The translations under genes and the position numbers were made by a program. From UMGS692 sp963653425 (GTDB lineage: Bacteria > Bacillota > Clostridia > Christensenellales > CAG-314): a DNA stretch of 40,653 nt. Below are positions 8,076 to 17,073 of this stretch, piece by piece (the stretch's first letter is position 1; every line of letters begins with the position of its first letter). The stretch covers positions 1-40,653 of the forward strand of contig CAVJWC010000009.1 of the NCBI GenBank assembly GCA_963653425.1, read 5' to 3'. Under the pieces are notes generated by a model. It did not search any database and was not told the origin of the DNA. It saw only the letters and a program-made list of their open reading frames with translations.

Positions 8076-8146
8076 TTTTATCGGAATTTTGGTTTTACGT
8101 GGTTTTGGTTTTTGCTTATTACCGATTTCAAATTCTGTCCGTCGGT

Positions 8147-9112
8147 TTATTCTCCGTCTTCGGTCTGCGTTTCGGTTTTCTTGTCGCCTGTAGTTTCGTC
8201 GCCTGTAGTTTCGTCCTCGGTCTTCTTTTCGTCCTCGGCGGTTTCGTCGTCTTTCTTTTCTTCTTCGGCAGCGAACTTATAGGTGCTTATCTCCCACATC
8301 ATCATATCTCCGCTCTGCACGTCCACTCGCATAAAAATCAGCTGTTCTTCTTCGGTGTAGTCGTGCCAGAGGTCGAATTTCTCTTTGGTGGCGTTCCACA
8401 CGCAGTAGTATGTGGTTTCGTCGTTACCGTGAAGAAGGGTTGCAAGAACTACTTTGGCGGAATTGATTTCCGTCGTTTCTTTAACCGAATGCCATTTGAT
8501 TTCCGAGCCGTCTGAATTTCCTCCCTGCGCGGAATCGGTTACGGTCTTGAAGAAAGCCTTACTTTCCTCGGAAGAAGCGAACTTTATTCCGCTTTGTCTG
8601 GAAACGGAAAACTCGAAATACTGCGAGCCTACCGTAGTCGAAACGGTAAAACCGCCCGGAAGAGTTACGCCGGCTTTCTCCGCTACGGTTTTTGCGTATT
8701 CAGTGTCGTGCGAATATCTCGGCGCGCACACGAAGGTAAGACAGCCGAACACCAGAAGAACGAAGAGAGCCGCACTTGACGCGATAACGCTTGCCGAAAA
8801 GAGCGTGGGCTTGAATTTACGCTTGTTTTCTTCTTCCGCAGGATTTTCTTCTTCCTTCTGCATCTCCTGAAGCTCTTCCGCGGTCACGGAAGCCACGGCT
8901 TTCTTATTCTTGGAAGAAGTGGCGTAAATCGCGAAAATTATGCCCGCAAGAGGAAGCGGAACGAAGAAAAACAGCTTATAAAAGCTACCCGTGGGTTCTG
9001 CGGAAACGTCGGTCTTATTGGTCGTCGCTATAACGACAAGCGTTCCGACGGCAACCGCAAGCACACTGAGTAAAATAATGGCAATTTCAATGGTTTTCAG
9101 TTTTTTATCCAT
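8147..9112 (-). CDS. membrane protein with acidic low-complexity tail, unknown function
   Basis: A 321-residue protein I do not recognise. Two hydrophobic segments occur near the N-terminus (about residues 9-30 and 46-66). A short charged linker, EMQKEEENPAEEENKRK, is followed by a third segment at about 108-132. An extracytoplasmic-looking domain of about 135 residues comes next. The last 45 residues are almost only E, D, K and T with repeated DETTGDETTGD blocks, a low-complexity acidic tail. There is no strong ribosome site. It is downstream of argS on the same strand, separated by 106 bp that contain no clear terminator. Confidence 0.6.
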   Translation of the reverse strand: MDKKLKTIEIAIILLSVLAVAVGTLVVIATTNKTDVSAEPTGSFYKLFFFVPLPLAGIIFAIYATSSKNKKAVASVTAEELQEMQKEEENPAEEENKRKFKPTLFSASVIASSAALFVLLVFGCLTFVCAPRYSHDTEYAKTVAEKAGVTLPGGFTVSTTVGSQYFEFSVSRQSGIKFASSEESKAFFKTVTDSAQGGNSDGSEIKWHSVKETTEINSAKVVLATLLHGNDETTYYCVWNATKEKFDLWHDYTEEEQLIFMRVDVQSGDMMMWEISTYKFAAEEEKKDDETAEDEKKTEDETTGDETTGDKKTETQTEDGE

Positions 9113-9218
9113 AATTATATCCGATTGGCTTTACGTTCTGTAAGAAACGGAAAGCGTTGCGTTCTTTTCAGCCGATAGGGACGCCTGGCATTACGTTCCT
9201 TATAGCCTATAGGAACGC

Positions 9219-10916
9219 TTACATTTTGTCCACGGGTTTTATACCGAGGGTGGTAAGTCCGCTGTGAAGGATACTCTTCACGGCTTCTACCGCCATAAGA
9301 CGGGCTTTTTTAACGGCAGGTTCTTCGCCCGCAATTCTGTTTTCGAGGTAGAAACGGTTGAAAGCTTTCGCGAGGTCGATTAAATAGTTGGAAAGAACAG
9401 AAGGTTCGTACTTCTCTCCCGCGTCGTGAAGAATCTTACCGTAGTTATTGATAAGCTTGATAAGGTCGTTTGCGGCTTCGCCCGTAAGCGCGGAAAAGTC
9501 TGCATTGCAGGGTATGTCTTCGTATTTTCCGTTCTTTTCGATAAGACTTACGCATCTTGCGTGAGTATACTGCATATAAGGCGCGGTTTCGCCTTCGAAA
9601 CTTAAAACTCTGTCCAGCGAGAAGGTTATATCCTTTATTCTCGAATTTGCAAGAGCGCTGAAAATAACCGCTCCTACGCCCACAGCTTCGGCAATCTCTT
9701 CTTTGTTTTCAAGGTCGGGGTTCTTTTCGGTAATAATCTTTTCCGCCTTTGCGACAGCGCTGTCGAGAACGTCGGAAAGCCATACCGCATTGCCCTTTCT
9801 GGTGGACATGCTTCCTTCTTCGAGAGAAACCATTCCGTATGCGACGTGAACGAGGTCTTTCGCCCATTCGCAACCTTCGAGTTCGAGAACCTTAAAGAAC
9901 TGACGGAAATGGAGATTCTGCTGATAAGCCACGACGTAAAGGCACTTGTAAAAGTCGTAGGTCTTTTTTCTGTAATGAGCGGTAGCCATATCGCGGGTAG
10001 CGTAAAGCGTTCCGCCGTTGCTCTTTACGAGAAGACAGGGAGGCATTCCGTAAGCGGAAAGGTCTACGATTTCCGCGCCGTCGGATATGGTGGTAAGATG
10101 TTTTGCTCTGAGGTCGTCGAGAACGGGTTGCATTTTGTCGCTGTAAAAGCTTTCGCCCGCCCAGCTGTCGAAATGCACGTTAAGTCTTTCGTAAACCTTT
10201 TTAACGTCTTTAAGCGTAATGGCTTTGAAGTATTCGAAAAGCTCCATTGCTTCGGGATCTTTGTTTTCCACCTTAACGAACCAGTCGCGCGCCTGATCGG
10301 TTAAAGACGGATCGTTTTCTTCTTCCCTGTGGAAACGAACGTATATCTCCTGAAGAGCTTTTACTCCGCCCTTGTCTATGGCTTCTTTGTTGCCCCACTT
10401 TTTATACGCGACGATAAGCTTACCGAACTGCGTTCCGTAGTCGCCGAGGTGGTTTATGCCTACGACGTTATAGCCCAGACGCTTATAAATCTTATAAAGC
10501 GCGCTTCCTATAGCCGTCGTTCCGAGGTGACCTATATGGAAAGGCTTGGCTATATTTATACTGCTGTAATCTATACAAATGGTCTTTCCCTTTCCTTCGT
10601 CGGAATCTCCGAAAGAATCGCCCGCTTTGCTCCATTCGTCGAGAATTTCTTCCGCGGAAGTCTTTCTGTTAAGGAAAAAGTTAAGGTATCCGTTTACGGC
10701 TTCCGCCTTTTCGATCAAAGCGTCGGGTTTAACCGAAGAAGCAAGTTCGTTTGCTATAACGGCAGGAGCTTTGCGCATCTGTTTTGCGAATCTGAAACAG
10801 GGAAGAGAAAAGTCTCCCGGGAGTTCGGGCGCGACGGGTTGAATCATACCCGCGATTTCCTCTTTGGATACGCCGTCTACGTTTATAAGCTCTGCAATTT
10901 TGTTTTTGAAATCCAT
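9219..10916 (-). CDS. argS: arginyl-tRNA synthetase
   Basis: A 565-residue class I aminoacyl-tRNA synthetase charging tRNA-Arg in the cytoplasm. The HIGH motif appears as FHIGHLGTTAIG at about residues 126-137, and the KMSKS counterpart as MSTRKG, the form typical of ArgRS. An N-terminal Add-1-type domain precedes the catalytic core, and a helical anticodon-binding domain ends the protein (YLIDLAKAFNRFY, then LGIKPVDKM). Length is normal. CGGAGG lies 5 nt before the ATG. It is an essential housekeeping gene in most bacteria. The assignment is secure. Confidence 0.97.
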   Translation of the reverse strand: MDFKNKIAELINVDGVSKEEIAGMIQPVAPELPGDFSLPCFRFAKQMRKAPAVIANELASSVKPDALIEKAEAVNGYLNFFLNRKTSAEEILDEWSKAGDSFGDSDEGKGKTICIDYSSINIAKPFHIGHLGTTAIGSALYKIYKRLGYNVVGINHLGDYGTQFGKLIVAYKKWGNKEAIDKGGVKALQEIYVRFHREEENDPSLTDQARDWFVKVENKDPEAMELFEYFKAITLKDVKKVYERLNVHFDSWAGESFYSDKMQPVLDDLRAKHLTTISDGAEIVDLSAYGMPPCLLVKSNGGTLYATRDMATAHYRKKTYDFYKCLYVVAYQQNLHFRQFFKVLELEGCEWAKDLVHVAYGMVSLEEGSMSTRKGNAVWLSDVLDSAVAKAEKIITEKNPDLENKEEIAEAVGVGAVIFSALANSRIKDITFSLDRVLSFEGETAPYMQYTHARCVSLIEKNGKYEDIPCNADFSALTGEAANDLIKLINNYGKILHDAGEKYEPSVLSNYLIDLAKAFNRFYLENRIAGEEPAVKKARLMAVEAVKSILHSGLTTLGIKPVDKM

Positions 10917-10987
10917 ATATCCTCCGTTCTTTACGTATAACGCAAAAAAGTTAATTGTTTTTTAAGTCCGCCTTAAAGGGCGATTTT

Positions 10988-12364
10988 CTATAAGTTTACC
11001 CGTCCCGAGCAAAGCGAAGCGATTTCTTCGGACGAGGTGAACACGATAACGGTAAGCCCCGATTTTTTCAGGCAATCGTAAACAGAAGAAAGCGCGTCCC
11101 GTTCAAGGTCGTCCAAAAGCCCGTTTATAAGCAGAATTTCGGGGTCTCTCAGTCTTGCTTCCGCCACGGCAAGCCGAACTCTGTCTTCGTAAGAAAGTTC
11201 GCTCACGGGTATATTGTCTTCGCCGTACCTTTCGTAAAGGTTCGTCAAATCGTTTTCGCCAAGCCTTTTAAGGAAGTTTTCCTTGGTCTCGCCGAGCTTG
11301 TTATAGCCCATTCTGACCAAAAGAGAACCGTCGCTGAGGCTCAGTTCCGCCGACGCGGTAAGTCTTGCGGTAAGCGCGGGATTGGTGACGGCAATATCGC
11401 TGTCCCCGTACATAACGTAGCCTTTGGTGCAGAGTTCTTCTCCTTTAAGAAGCCTGTAAAGGTGAGATTTACCCTTTCCCGCTTCGCCGTAAACCGCGGT
11501 AACTTTGCCCTGCGGGAAACGGGCGTTAAGTCCGCTTATAATGTCCGAAACGCCTACCGACAGGTCGTAAAGCCGAACGTCGCCCAGTACGGGAAGTTCC
11601 TCTTCGCTTTTCAGACGAAGCGTCATAGCCCGTCTGAGGTTTTCGGTAAGTTCAGCCGACGCGGAAAGTCTCGATAAAAGCACGAGAAATACAGCCGACG
11701 AAAGAGTGAGTTCGGGAAGAAGCACCAAAGCAAGAAACAGTCTTTCTCCGCTACACTCTGAAGTCAGAACGGTTATTCCCCCCGCGAGAATACAAGTCGC
11801 TACGCACGCCGGAACGAGCGAAACCTTTCCGCCTTTTCCGCTTGCGTAAAGAAGCGCGAATACGAAGGTTAAAAGCACGATAATAAGCGCGCCCGAAGCG
11901 ATTTCGGGAATACAAGCCGATTCGACCGCGAAAACTATACATAAAAACAGCGGAAGCGCAATCAGCGCGAGAAGTTCTGTCCTTCTTTCAAGGAAAGGAA
12001 TTTCGCCTTCCGCGGTAATCACGTCGCAGTTGCGTTCGGTGTGGTATAAGTCAGCCGAAAGCTTTTCGGAAACTAAAGGAAAACACTTACCGACTGCGCT
12101 TTTTACCGAAGAAACAAAAGCAATCGTAAAGAGCGGAAGAGGAATCATAAACGCCAGCGTCAGAAGCAACGCCGACAGAACGGCACTGCTTCCCGAAAGC
12201 GAAGCCTGAATTACAGCGGGAATCGAAAACGGAAGCACCGCTGCGCATATTGACGCAAAAGCAAAGGAAAACACCGCCGTTATGAGTTCGGCTTTGGCTT
12301 TTTCGTTTACGGTTCCTATGAAATCGAGGAAAAATTCACGGGATAATCTGCGTTTTTCAGCCAT
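10988..12364 (-). CDS. ABC exporter-like protein with degenerate ATPase
   Basis: A 458-residue protein with a shortened hydrophobic N-terminal part (about residues 25-245, several membrane segments) and a C-terminal ATPase-like domain. Walker A is intact (GEAGKGKS, about residue 295). The signature is SELSYED instead of LSGGQ, and Walker B reads ILLINGLLDD, so both the magnesium-binding Asp and the catalytic Glu are missing. It is about 100 residues shorter than a normal exporter half. It starts within the end of the preceding gene (8-nt overlap) after GGAGG. Together with the two upstream genes it resembles an NHLP-type export triad (ABC protein, peptidase-ABC protein, HlyD-like protein) that can no longer hydrolyse ATP conventionally. 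Confidence 0.7.
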   Translation of the reverse strand: MAEKRRLSREFFLDFIGTVNEKAKAELITAVFSFAFASICAAVLPFSIPAVIQASLSGSSAVLSALLLTLAFMIPLPLFTIAFVSSVKSAVGKCFPLVSEKLSADLYHTERNCDVITAEGEIPFLERRTELLALIALPLFLCIVFAVESACIPEIASGALIIVLLTFVFALLYASGKGGKVSLVPACVATCILAGGITVLTSECSGERLFLALVLLPELTLSSAVFLVLLSRLSASAELTENLRRAMTLRLKSEEELPVLGDVRLYDLSVGVSDIISGLNARFPQGKVTAVYGEAGKGKSHLYRLLKGEELCTKGYVMYGDSDIAVTNPALTARLTASAELSLSDGSLLVRMGYNKLGETKENFLKRLGENDLTNLYERYGEDNIPVSELSYEDRVRLAVAEARLRDPEILLINGLLDDLERDALSSVYDCLKKSGLTVIVFTSSEEIASLCSGRVNL

Positions 12365-14201
12365 TTCGTTTTCCTCCTTTTTTCATGGCTCCGAGGTCTA
12401 TATTATTGTCTGCGTCCAGAGCTTTATCTGTAACCACGGTAATTCCGTTTTCCGCGAGGACTTTAAGCATCTTTCCGACCTCCTCTTTTCCCGAAGGAAG
12501 AGCTTCTTTGGAAATAAAGGCGAGCTTGGGCTTCTTTATAAACAGCCGTGCAAGCATTACGCCCGCGCATATGGTACCCGAAACGTTCTTTCCGCCTTCC
12601 GCCATAAGGAATTCGAAAGAGCCGAGGCTTTTCATAACCGTATCGGTAAGTCCGAGTTTGCGGGCGGCTCCGTAAACTTCCGAAGAAGGTACGTTTGCGT
12701 TAAAATCTCTTATGTTTTCAAAAACCGAACCGCGTCTGATTCCGCAATTCTCTGTAAAGACGGTATCGGAAACGATTTTTCTGCCCGCTTCCGAATAGGG
12801 CGCTCCGCCTATCGTCCGTTTGCCCGTCACGTCGAAACAAACGCCTGCGCACGCTTTGAGAACGGCTTGAGTGTTTCCGCCCGTAACGGAGGTAACTTTA
12901 CCCTGAGGAATGGTGAAATCGAGGTTGCCTTCGAGCGTTCTTCCGCCCGCAAGCACAGTCGCTTTTTCGAATTTTATCGTGTAATCGTCGTTCACGGCGT
13001 TGTCGCCCGAATAAACGTCGGTATTAAGGAAAGCGTCCGTTTCAAAGGCAAGCACACGCATTTTTTCCGACGCAAAAAGTCCTTTGACGGCGGAAACAGA
13101 CGTAAACGCGTGTAGCAGAGCGTAGATAACGAGAACGACCGCGTTTGCGGGAGTAAGTCCCGACTGCATGGCGAAAGCCGATACGCATATAACCGCGCAT
13201 ACCGCAACGTAAGATGACAAAGAGGTAATAAGGAGAGCGAGTTTCGTTCTTCCGAAAAACGCGCCGATAACAAAGGACACGGCGAAAGCCAGAAAAGCCA
13301 CCGCCACGGGAATTGCGCACAAAGCGTCAATCATAAATCCGAGAGCGCAAAACACAGCCGAAGCCAAAACGCACCAGATCGTATAAATTCTGCCCGTATA
13401 AAGGTAAGCGCAATCTTCCGCCGACCTGCCGAAACGAGCAAGATGTTTTTCTTTGCTTTCAGACGAATAGAGAACGGGATCGGTTCTGTCCGCGTGATAT
13501 TCGGCTACGTCGCATATAACCGACGACAAAGAACGCGAAACGGCTTTGCGGAGGAAAAACGCGACCGCAAAGGACAAAACGAGCATAGCGAAAGACAAAA
13601 CGAACAGCCACGTCGCACCCAAGCGAACGCCCTCTATGCCGAATACTCTTTCGGTGAGGTACGCCTTTATAACGCCTGCTATAATCACCGTAAAAATCAA
13701 AGCCGACATATAGGCGAAACTAAGCGTAAACAGACGAAGTTTGTCGTTTTTTGCCGTCTCAGAAAAGGTACGGATCGTATCGAAAGGCTGTTCCTCCGCA
13801 AGATTAAAGCCTTCCGCAGGTTTGAGTTTTATTGCCTTTCCGAGATAAACCGAATCGAGTTTCTCTCTCGGAAGAGTTTTTTTGCCCTCCCCGTCTATAA
13901 TAACGAAACGCTCGTTTTTGCTTTCCGCAAGGAATAAAAAGCCTTCTTTCGTTTCTATTATGCAGGGCGTTGCCGTTTTAAGTCCGTCGGACGTCAAAGA
14001 AACCGATTCCGCGGAAATATCGTATCGATTCAGAACGCAGATTATTCCGTCAGCGGATTCGCCCCGTCTGTTTAATTCAAGCCTTACCGTTTCGGGCGAA
14101 ATTTTCTTTCCGAAAAAGCTTACGGCTCTGACGACGGTCGTAGCCGCGCTTCCCCATTCGTCCGACGTCGGGAAAGGGCAATCGTAAAAATTCTTCTTCA
14201 T
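12357..14201 (-). CDS. C39-peptidase-like ABC exporter homologue, catalytic motifs lost
   Basis: A 614-residue protein in the layout of peptidase-containing ABC transporters. Residues 1 to about 130 resemble a C39 peptidase domain, but the active-site Cys position is Trp (DEWGSAATT where active enzymes have ECGAAC). About six membrane segments follow at roughly 155-385, then an ATPase-like domain. Walker A is replaced by TGGNTQAVLKA with no lysine; the signature is NVSGTICAG; Walker B is KLAFISKEA with Ser-Lys in place of Asp-Glu. The frame is intact and long, so the loss looks like divergence rather than recent decay. It lies between a small HlyD-like gene and a second degenerate ABC gene. 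Function unknown; a structural or regulatory role at the membrane is possible. Confidence 0.7.
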   Translation of the reverse strand: MKKNFYDCPFPTSDEWGSAATTVVRAVSFFGKKISPETVRLELNRRGESADGIICVLNRYDISAESVSLTSDGLKTATPCIIETKEGFLFLAESKNERFVIIDGEGKKTLPREKLDSVYLGKAIKLKPAEGFNLAEEQPFDTIRTFSETAKNDKLRLFTLSFAYMSALIFTVIIAGVIKAYLTERVFGIEGVRLGATWLFVLSFAMLVLSFAVAFFLRKAVSRSLSSVICDVAEYHADRTDPVLYSSESKEKHLARFGRSAEDCAYLYTGRIYTIWCVLASAVFCALGFMIDALCAIPVAVAFLAFAVSFVIGAFFGRTKLALLITSLSSYVAVCAVICVSAFAMQSGLTPANAVVLVIYALLHAFTSVSAVKGLFASEKMRVLAFETDAFLNTDVYSGDNAVNDDYTIKFEKATVLAGGRTLEGNLDFTIPQGKVTSVTGGNTQAVLKACAGVCFDVTGKRTIGGAPYSEAGRKIVSDTVFTENCGIRRGSVFENIRDFNANVPSSEVYGAARKLGLTDTVMKSLGSFEFLMAEGGKNVSGTICAGVMLARLFIKKPKLAFISKEALPSGKEEVGKMLKVLAENGITVVTDKALDADNNIDLGAMKKGGKRNG

Positions 14202-14211
14202 ATAATCGCTC

Positions 14212-14670
14212 TTACTTAAAAAGATAATCTATCGGACGTTTCGCGCTTTTAAGTATGGAAAGCGAAACGAGTTTGCCTGCGGTAAGGGGTTTATCCGACG
14301 AAATAATAACCTTGTAATTCCACTCGCTTATATTAAGCGTAGCCGCCGTATAATCCACGTAACTTTCGGGAAGTTCGGCTATAACTTCGCCCTTCGACAG
14401 AGGCGTGGATGCTATAAAAGAAACCGTTCCTCCGCCCGCGCCCGAAATAGTGACCGTCATTCCTTCCGAAAGCCCTGCCGCCGTCTTTGCGTCAACGTAA
14501 CATACGACGGTGTTTTCGCCCGAAAGTCCCGATAAATCCACGAGAGAACGAACGGTATACACGCACGACCAAACTGCCAGCAAAACGATAAGAACCGTTA
14601 TTGCACAAATAAATATTATAAGGAACGGCTTGCCTCCGTCCCGTTTTGCGTTAAGCGTTAAATCTTTCAC
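14212..14670 (-). CDS. small HlyD-like membrane-anchored protein
   Basis: A 152-residue protein starting at GTG, with AGGAG seven bases upstream. One membrane anchor lies at about residues 16-40, followed by a beta-rich domain. The pattern (YVDAKTAAGLSEGMTVTISG, then GEVIAELPESYV) matches the barrel/lipoyl-like portion of HlyD membrane-fusion proteins, without the long coiled coil. It is the first gene of a three-gene minus-strand operon with the two degenerate ABC proteins; 10 bp separate it from the next. In NHLP-type peptide export systems a full-length HlyD occupies this position. Assignment rests on pattern and context. Confidence 0.6.
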   Translation of the reverse strand: MKDLTLNAKRDGGKPFLIIFICAITVLIVLLAVWSCVYTVRSLVDLSGLSGENTVVCYVDAKTAAGLSEGMTVTISGAGGGTVSFIASTPLSKGEVIAELPESYVDYTAATLNISEWNYKVIISSDKPLTAGKLVSLSILKSAKRPIDYLFK

Positions 14671-14708
14671 TTTATGCTCCTGTATTTACTTTGTTTTGTG
14701 TTTGTCCG

Positions 14709-14757
14709 TTTGACAAAATCATTTTTTTATTGTATCATAAATCCGTAATAAATGCAA
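14709..14757. promoter_or_regulatory. overlapping divergent promoters
   Basis: Plus strand: TTGACA (14709-14714), an 18-nt spacer, TATCAT (14733-14738), leading to the S66 peptidase gene at 14892. Minus strand: TTGCAT (14752-14757), a 17-nt spacer, TACAAT (14729-14734), leading to the HlyD-like gene at 14670. The -10 boxes overlap, so the two transcripts should compete. Confidence 0.6.
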
Positions 14758-14891
14758 GCGTTCCGTTCTTTATCGCTGATAACCGTAAAACGAATTTTGC
14801 GGTTTTATGTAACGCGCATACCCTTTACGACTTGGTTTTACGATAGAAACACAGCCGTAAAGTTTAACGTAAGAATTACAAGGAGAATAAA

Positions 14892-15908
14892 ATGAAATTT
14901 CCGCGTTTTTTAAGACGAGGCGACGTAATAGACGCAGTCGCTCCCTCCCTTGGCTTTTTTGAAGAAGAAGACCAAACCAACTTCGATTACGCCCGTTCTT
15001 TCCTCAAAAAACAAGGTTACGACGTAAAAACTTCCCCCAGCCTCTTTTCGCTTGGCAGTTTATGGGCAAGCGCCTCTCCCGACGTTCGCGCCAAAGAGTT
15101 CACCGACGCTTACCTTTCTTCTTCCTCGGCGGTTATTGCGGCTTCGGGCGGAGAAACCGAACTTCTTATTCTCTCTCACCTTCACGACGAAGATTTTCTC
15201 GGAGCCACGCCCAAGTGGTTTATGGGTTACTCGGACAACACCGTTCTCGGTTACTACCTTTTAACCCATCTCGATACGGCAAGCGTTTACGGCTACAATA
15301 TCGGCGCGTTCGGCAATGAACCTATGGACGAAACTATCCTTTACCACCTCGAACTTCTCGAAGGCAAACGTCTTTCCTTCCCTTCCGTGAAAGCTTACCG
15401 CAGTCTCAGAATGGATCAGCTTCCCGAATCCTCTATAAGAAGAACTATCGTTACCGATACGCCTTCCGTCTGGAAAACTTCCACAGGCTCTCCTCTCACC
15501 CTCAAAGGACGCGCTATCGGCGGTTGTATGGACCTCTTCCCCTGCATAATCGGCACGCCTTTCGACAAAACGAACGAATTCATCGAAAAATACCGTAGCG
15601 ACGGAATTCTCTGGTTCCTCGAATCGTGCGACCTCAATCCCGCGGGCGTTGTACGTTCGCTCTGGCAAATGAAAGAAGCAGGCTGGCTGAGATTCGCTTC
15701 GGGATTCGTGTTCGGCAGACCCCATCAGGACGAACCTTTCTTCGGCTCGGATTTCATTTCAGCCGTAAAAGACTTCCTCGGAAACGACGTGCCTATGATC
15801 TTCGACGCCGACTTCGGACATAAACCGCCCGTCCTCCCCATCGTCAACGGCAGTATAATGACCGCCTCCGCAAATAACGGCGAAGGCTGTTTTACCTACT
15901 TTCTTTAG
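14892..15908 (+). CDS. S66 family peptidase (LD-carboxypeptidase / MccF-like)
   Basis: A 338-residue cytoplasmic serine peptidase. The family triad is visible: Ser114 in GYSDNTVL, Glu244 in WFLESCD and His310 in DFGHKPP. The oxyanion-side motif ASGGETE is at 84-90. S66 enzymes either trim tetrapeptides from recycled murein (LdcA) or inactivate microcin C-type nucleotide peptides (MccF); sequence length and motifs fit both, and LPESSIRRTIVTD-type insertions recall the MccF branch. AAGGAG precedes the ATG. The last codons and the stop (15906-15908) fall inside the left palindrome of the dispersed repeat, so the final residues YFL come from repeat sequence. It is divergent from the degenerate ABC operon. 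Confidence 0.88.
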   Translation: MKFPRFLRRGDVIDAVAPSLGFFEEEDQTNFDYARSFLKKQGYDVKTSPSLFSLGSLWASASPDVRAKEFTDAYLSSSSAVIAASGGETELLILSHLHDEDFLGATPKWFMGYSDNTVLGYYLLTHLDTASVYGYNIGAFGNEPMDETILYHLELLEGKRLSFPSVKAYRSLRMDQLPESSIRRTIVTDTPSVWKTSTGSPLTLKGRAIGGCMDLFPCIIGTPFDKTNEFIEKYRSDGILWFLESCDLNPAGVVRSLWQMKEAGWLRFASGFVFGRPHQDEPFFGSDFISAVKDFLGNDVPMIFDADFGHKPPVLPIVNGSIMTASANNGEGCFTYFL

Positions 15909-16199
15909 AAAAGAAAGTAGGCAAAGAAACTTTCACCGTAGGTGTATATAAAGCTAAACGCAGTCCGCCTTTGAAAGAGCAATGCGAACCTTATGGAAAA
16001 CAGGCAAAGAAACTTCCACCGTGGGGGCATTGAAAGACAACAGGCAGTCCGTTAACAAAAAAAGTCTGTAACTAAGGGGAAAGTATCAATTCTTAATAAA
16101 GTTTATTCAGAACGACACCTTCCCCCGCAATGAAGTTCTTTGTGCAACTTTCTCGAAAGAAAGTTGCAAGTTCTTTGGTTCTTTCTTTCAAGAAAGAAC
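15895..16199 (+). repeat. modular palindromic repeat element, copy 1
   Basis: Order of parts: palindrome (i) CCTACTTTCTTT...AAGAAAGTAGG (15895-15921); two units beginning GCAAAGAAACTT(T/C)CACCGT (about 15921 and 16003); a linker with CTTCCCCC and AATGAAGTTCTTTG; palindrome (ii) GCAACTTTC...GAAAGTTGC (16144-16167); palindrome (iii) GTTCTTTCTTTC/AAGAAAGAAC (16178-16199). There is no transposase. It fills the whole gap between the S66 gene and the HTH gene. Confidence 0.85.
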
Positions 16200-16223
16200 G
16201 GAAAACACACACAAGGAGGTTTT

Positions 16224-17066
16224 ATGAGTAGATTTTCGGACAATTTAAGGCGACTGCGTCGCGAGCGGAATTTCAGCGTAGCGCAGGTAGCGAATTTTTG
16301 CGGTGCGACGCCTGACGAAGTACTTGACTGGGAAGATGGCAATTCTCAGCCGAGCGAAAGTGAAATGAGTCGTTTATGCGAACTTTTCGGCGTTGACGCG
16401 GATTATTTCGACAGAAAGGTATTTAACGTTGATTTCGGTCAGAACGGCGAGCGTAAGAGCTGTTCGGTAAACTTTGACAAAAACGGAATCAACTTTAACT
16501 TCAACAACAAAAACAATCCCGAAAAGGACAAAAAATTTTCCGTTAAAAAAACGGACGACGGAATAAAATTCGATTTCGGGAAAAAGGAGAAGAATATGGA
16601 AGAAGAAAGAAGAAGAAAAAAAGGCGAAGCTTTTATGGACTTCCCGTACTGGGCGGTATGTCTTATCGCTTATCTGCTTATGGGCTTTTTGGGCGACCTC
16701 TGGCACCCGGGTTGGCTGGTATTTATGACCATTCCTATGTACTACGGTCTTGTAAACGCTATCGTCAACAAAAAAGCTAACCATTTCCCCTATCCCGTTC
16801 TTGCCGTAACGGTTTACCTGCTTCTCGGCTTCCTCGGCGTAACCTGGACCTGGTCGCTGTTTATCTTTGCTACCATCCCCCTCTACTATATCCTCACCGC
16901 AAGAAATAAAAGAATATTCAGTACCGTGGTATGGCCCCTCATCTGCATCGCCGTGTACGTCGCTATCGGTTGCGCAGGCTTTATCGAAAATTGGTGGTCC
17001 TTCGGCTGGGTTATCATATTAACCTGCCCGATCGTCGCCTTCTTCGACCGTAAAAACAATAAATAG
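16224..17066 (+). CDS. XRE-type HTH protein with three repeated membrane hairpins
   Basis: A 280-residue protein. I start at the ATG at 16224 because AAGGAGG lies 5 nt upstream; the open frame continues 28 codons further into the repeat element, but that part is repeat-derived. Residues 1-65 are a lambda-repressor-type HTH (LRRLRRERNFSVAQVANFCG, then the DWEDG recognition region). A polar linker with repeated FNFNN and KFDFG blocks follows, then three tandem copies of a hydrophobic module, each of the form YPxxAVxxYLLLGFLGxxW...FxTIPxYY, at about 135-175, 178-220 and 225-270. This suggests a membrane-anchored regulator; the signal is unknown. It is isolated between two repeat elements. Confidence 0.8.
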   Translation: MSRFSDNLRRLRRERNFSVAQVANFCGATPDEVLDWEDGNSQPSESEMSRLCELFGVDADYFDRKVFNVDFGQNGERKSCSVNFDKNGINFNFNNKNNPEKDKKFSVKKTDDGIKFDFGKKEKNMEEERRRKKGEAFMDFPYWAVCLIAYLLMGFLGDLWHPGWLVFMTIPMYYGLVNAIVNKKANHFPYPVLAVTVYLLLGFLGVTWTWSLFIFATIPLYYILTARNKRIFSTVVWPLICIAVYVAIGCAGFIENWWSFGWVIILTCPIVAFFDRKNNK

Positions 17067-17073
17067 TTCGCCT

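Noticed and set aside
12357..14201. Calling this a functional bacteriocin-processing ABC transporter
   Set aside because: The C39 catalytic Cys is Trp, and Walker A, Walker B and signature are all altered, so activity cannot be supported.
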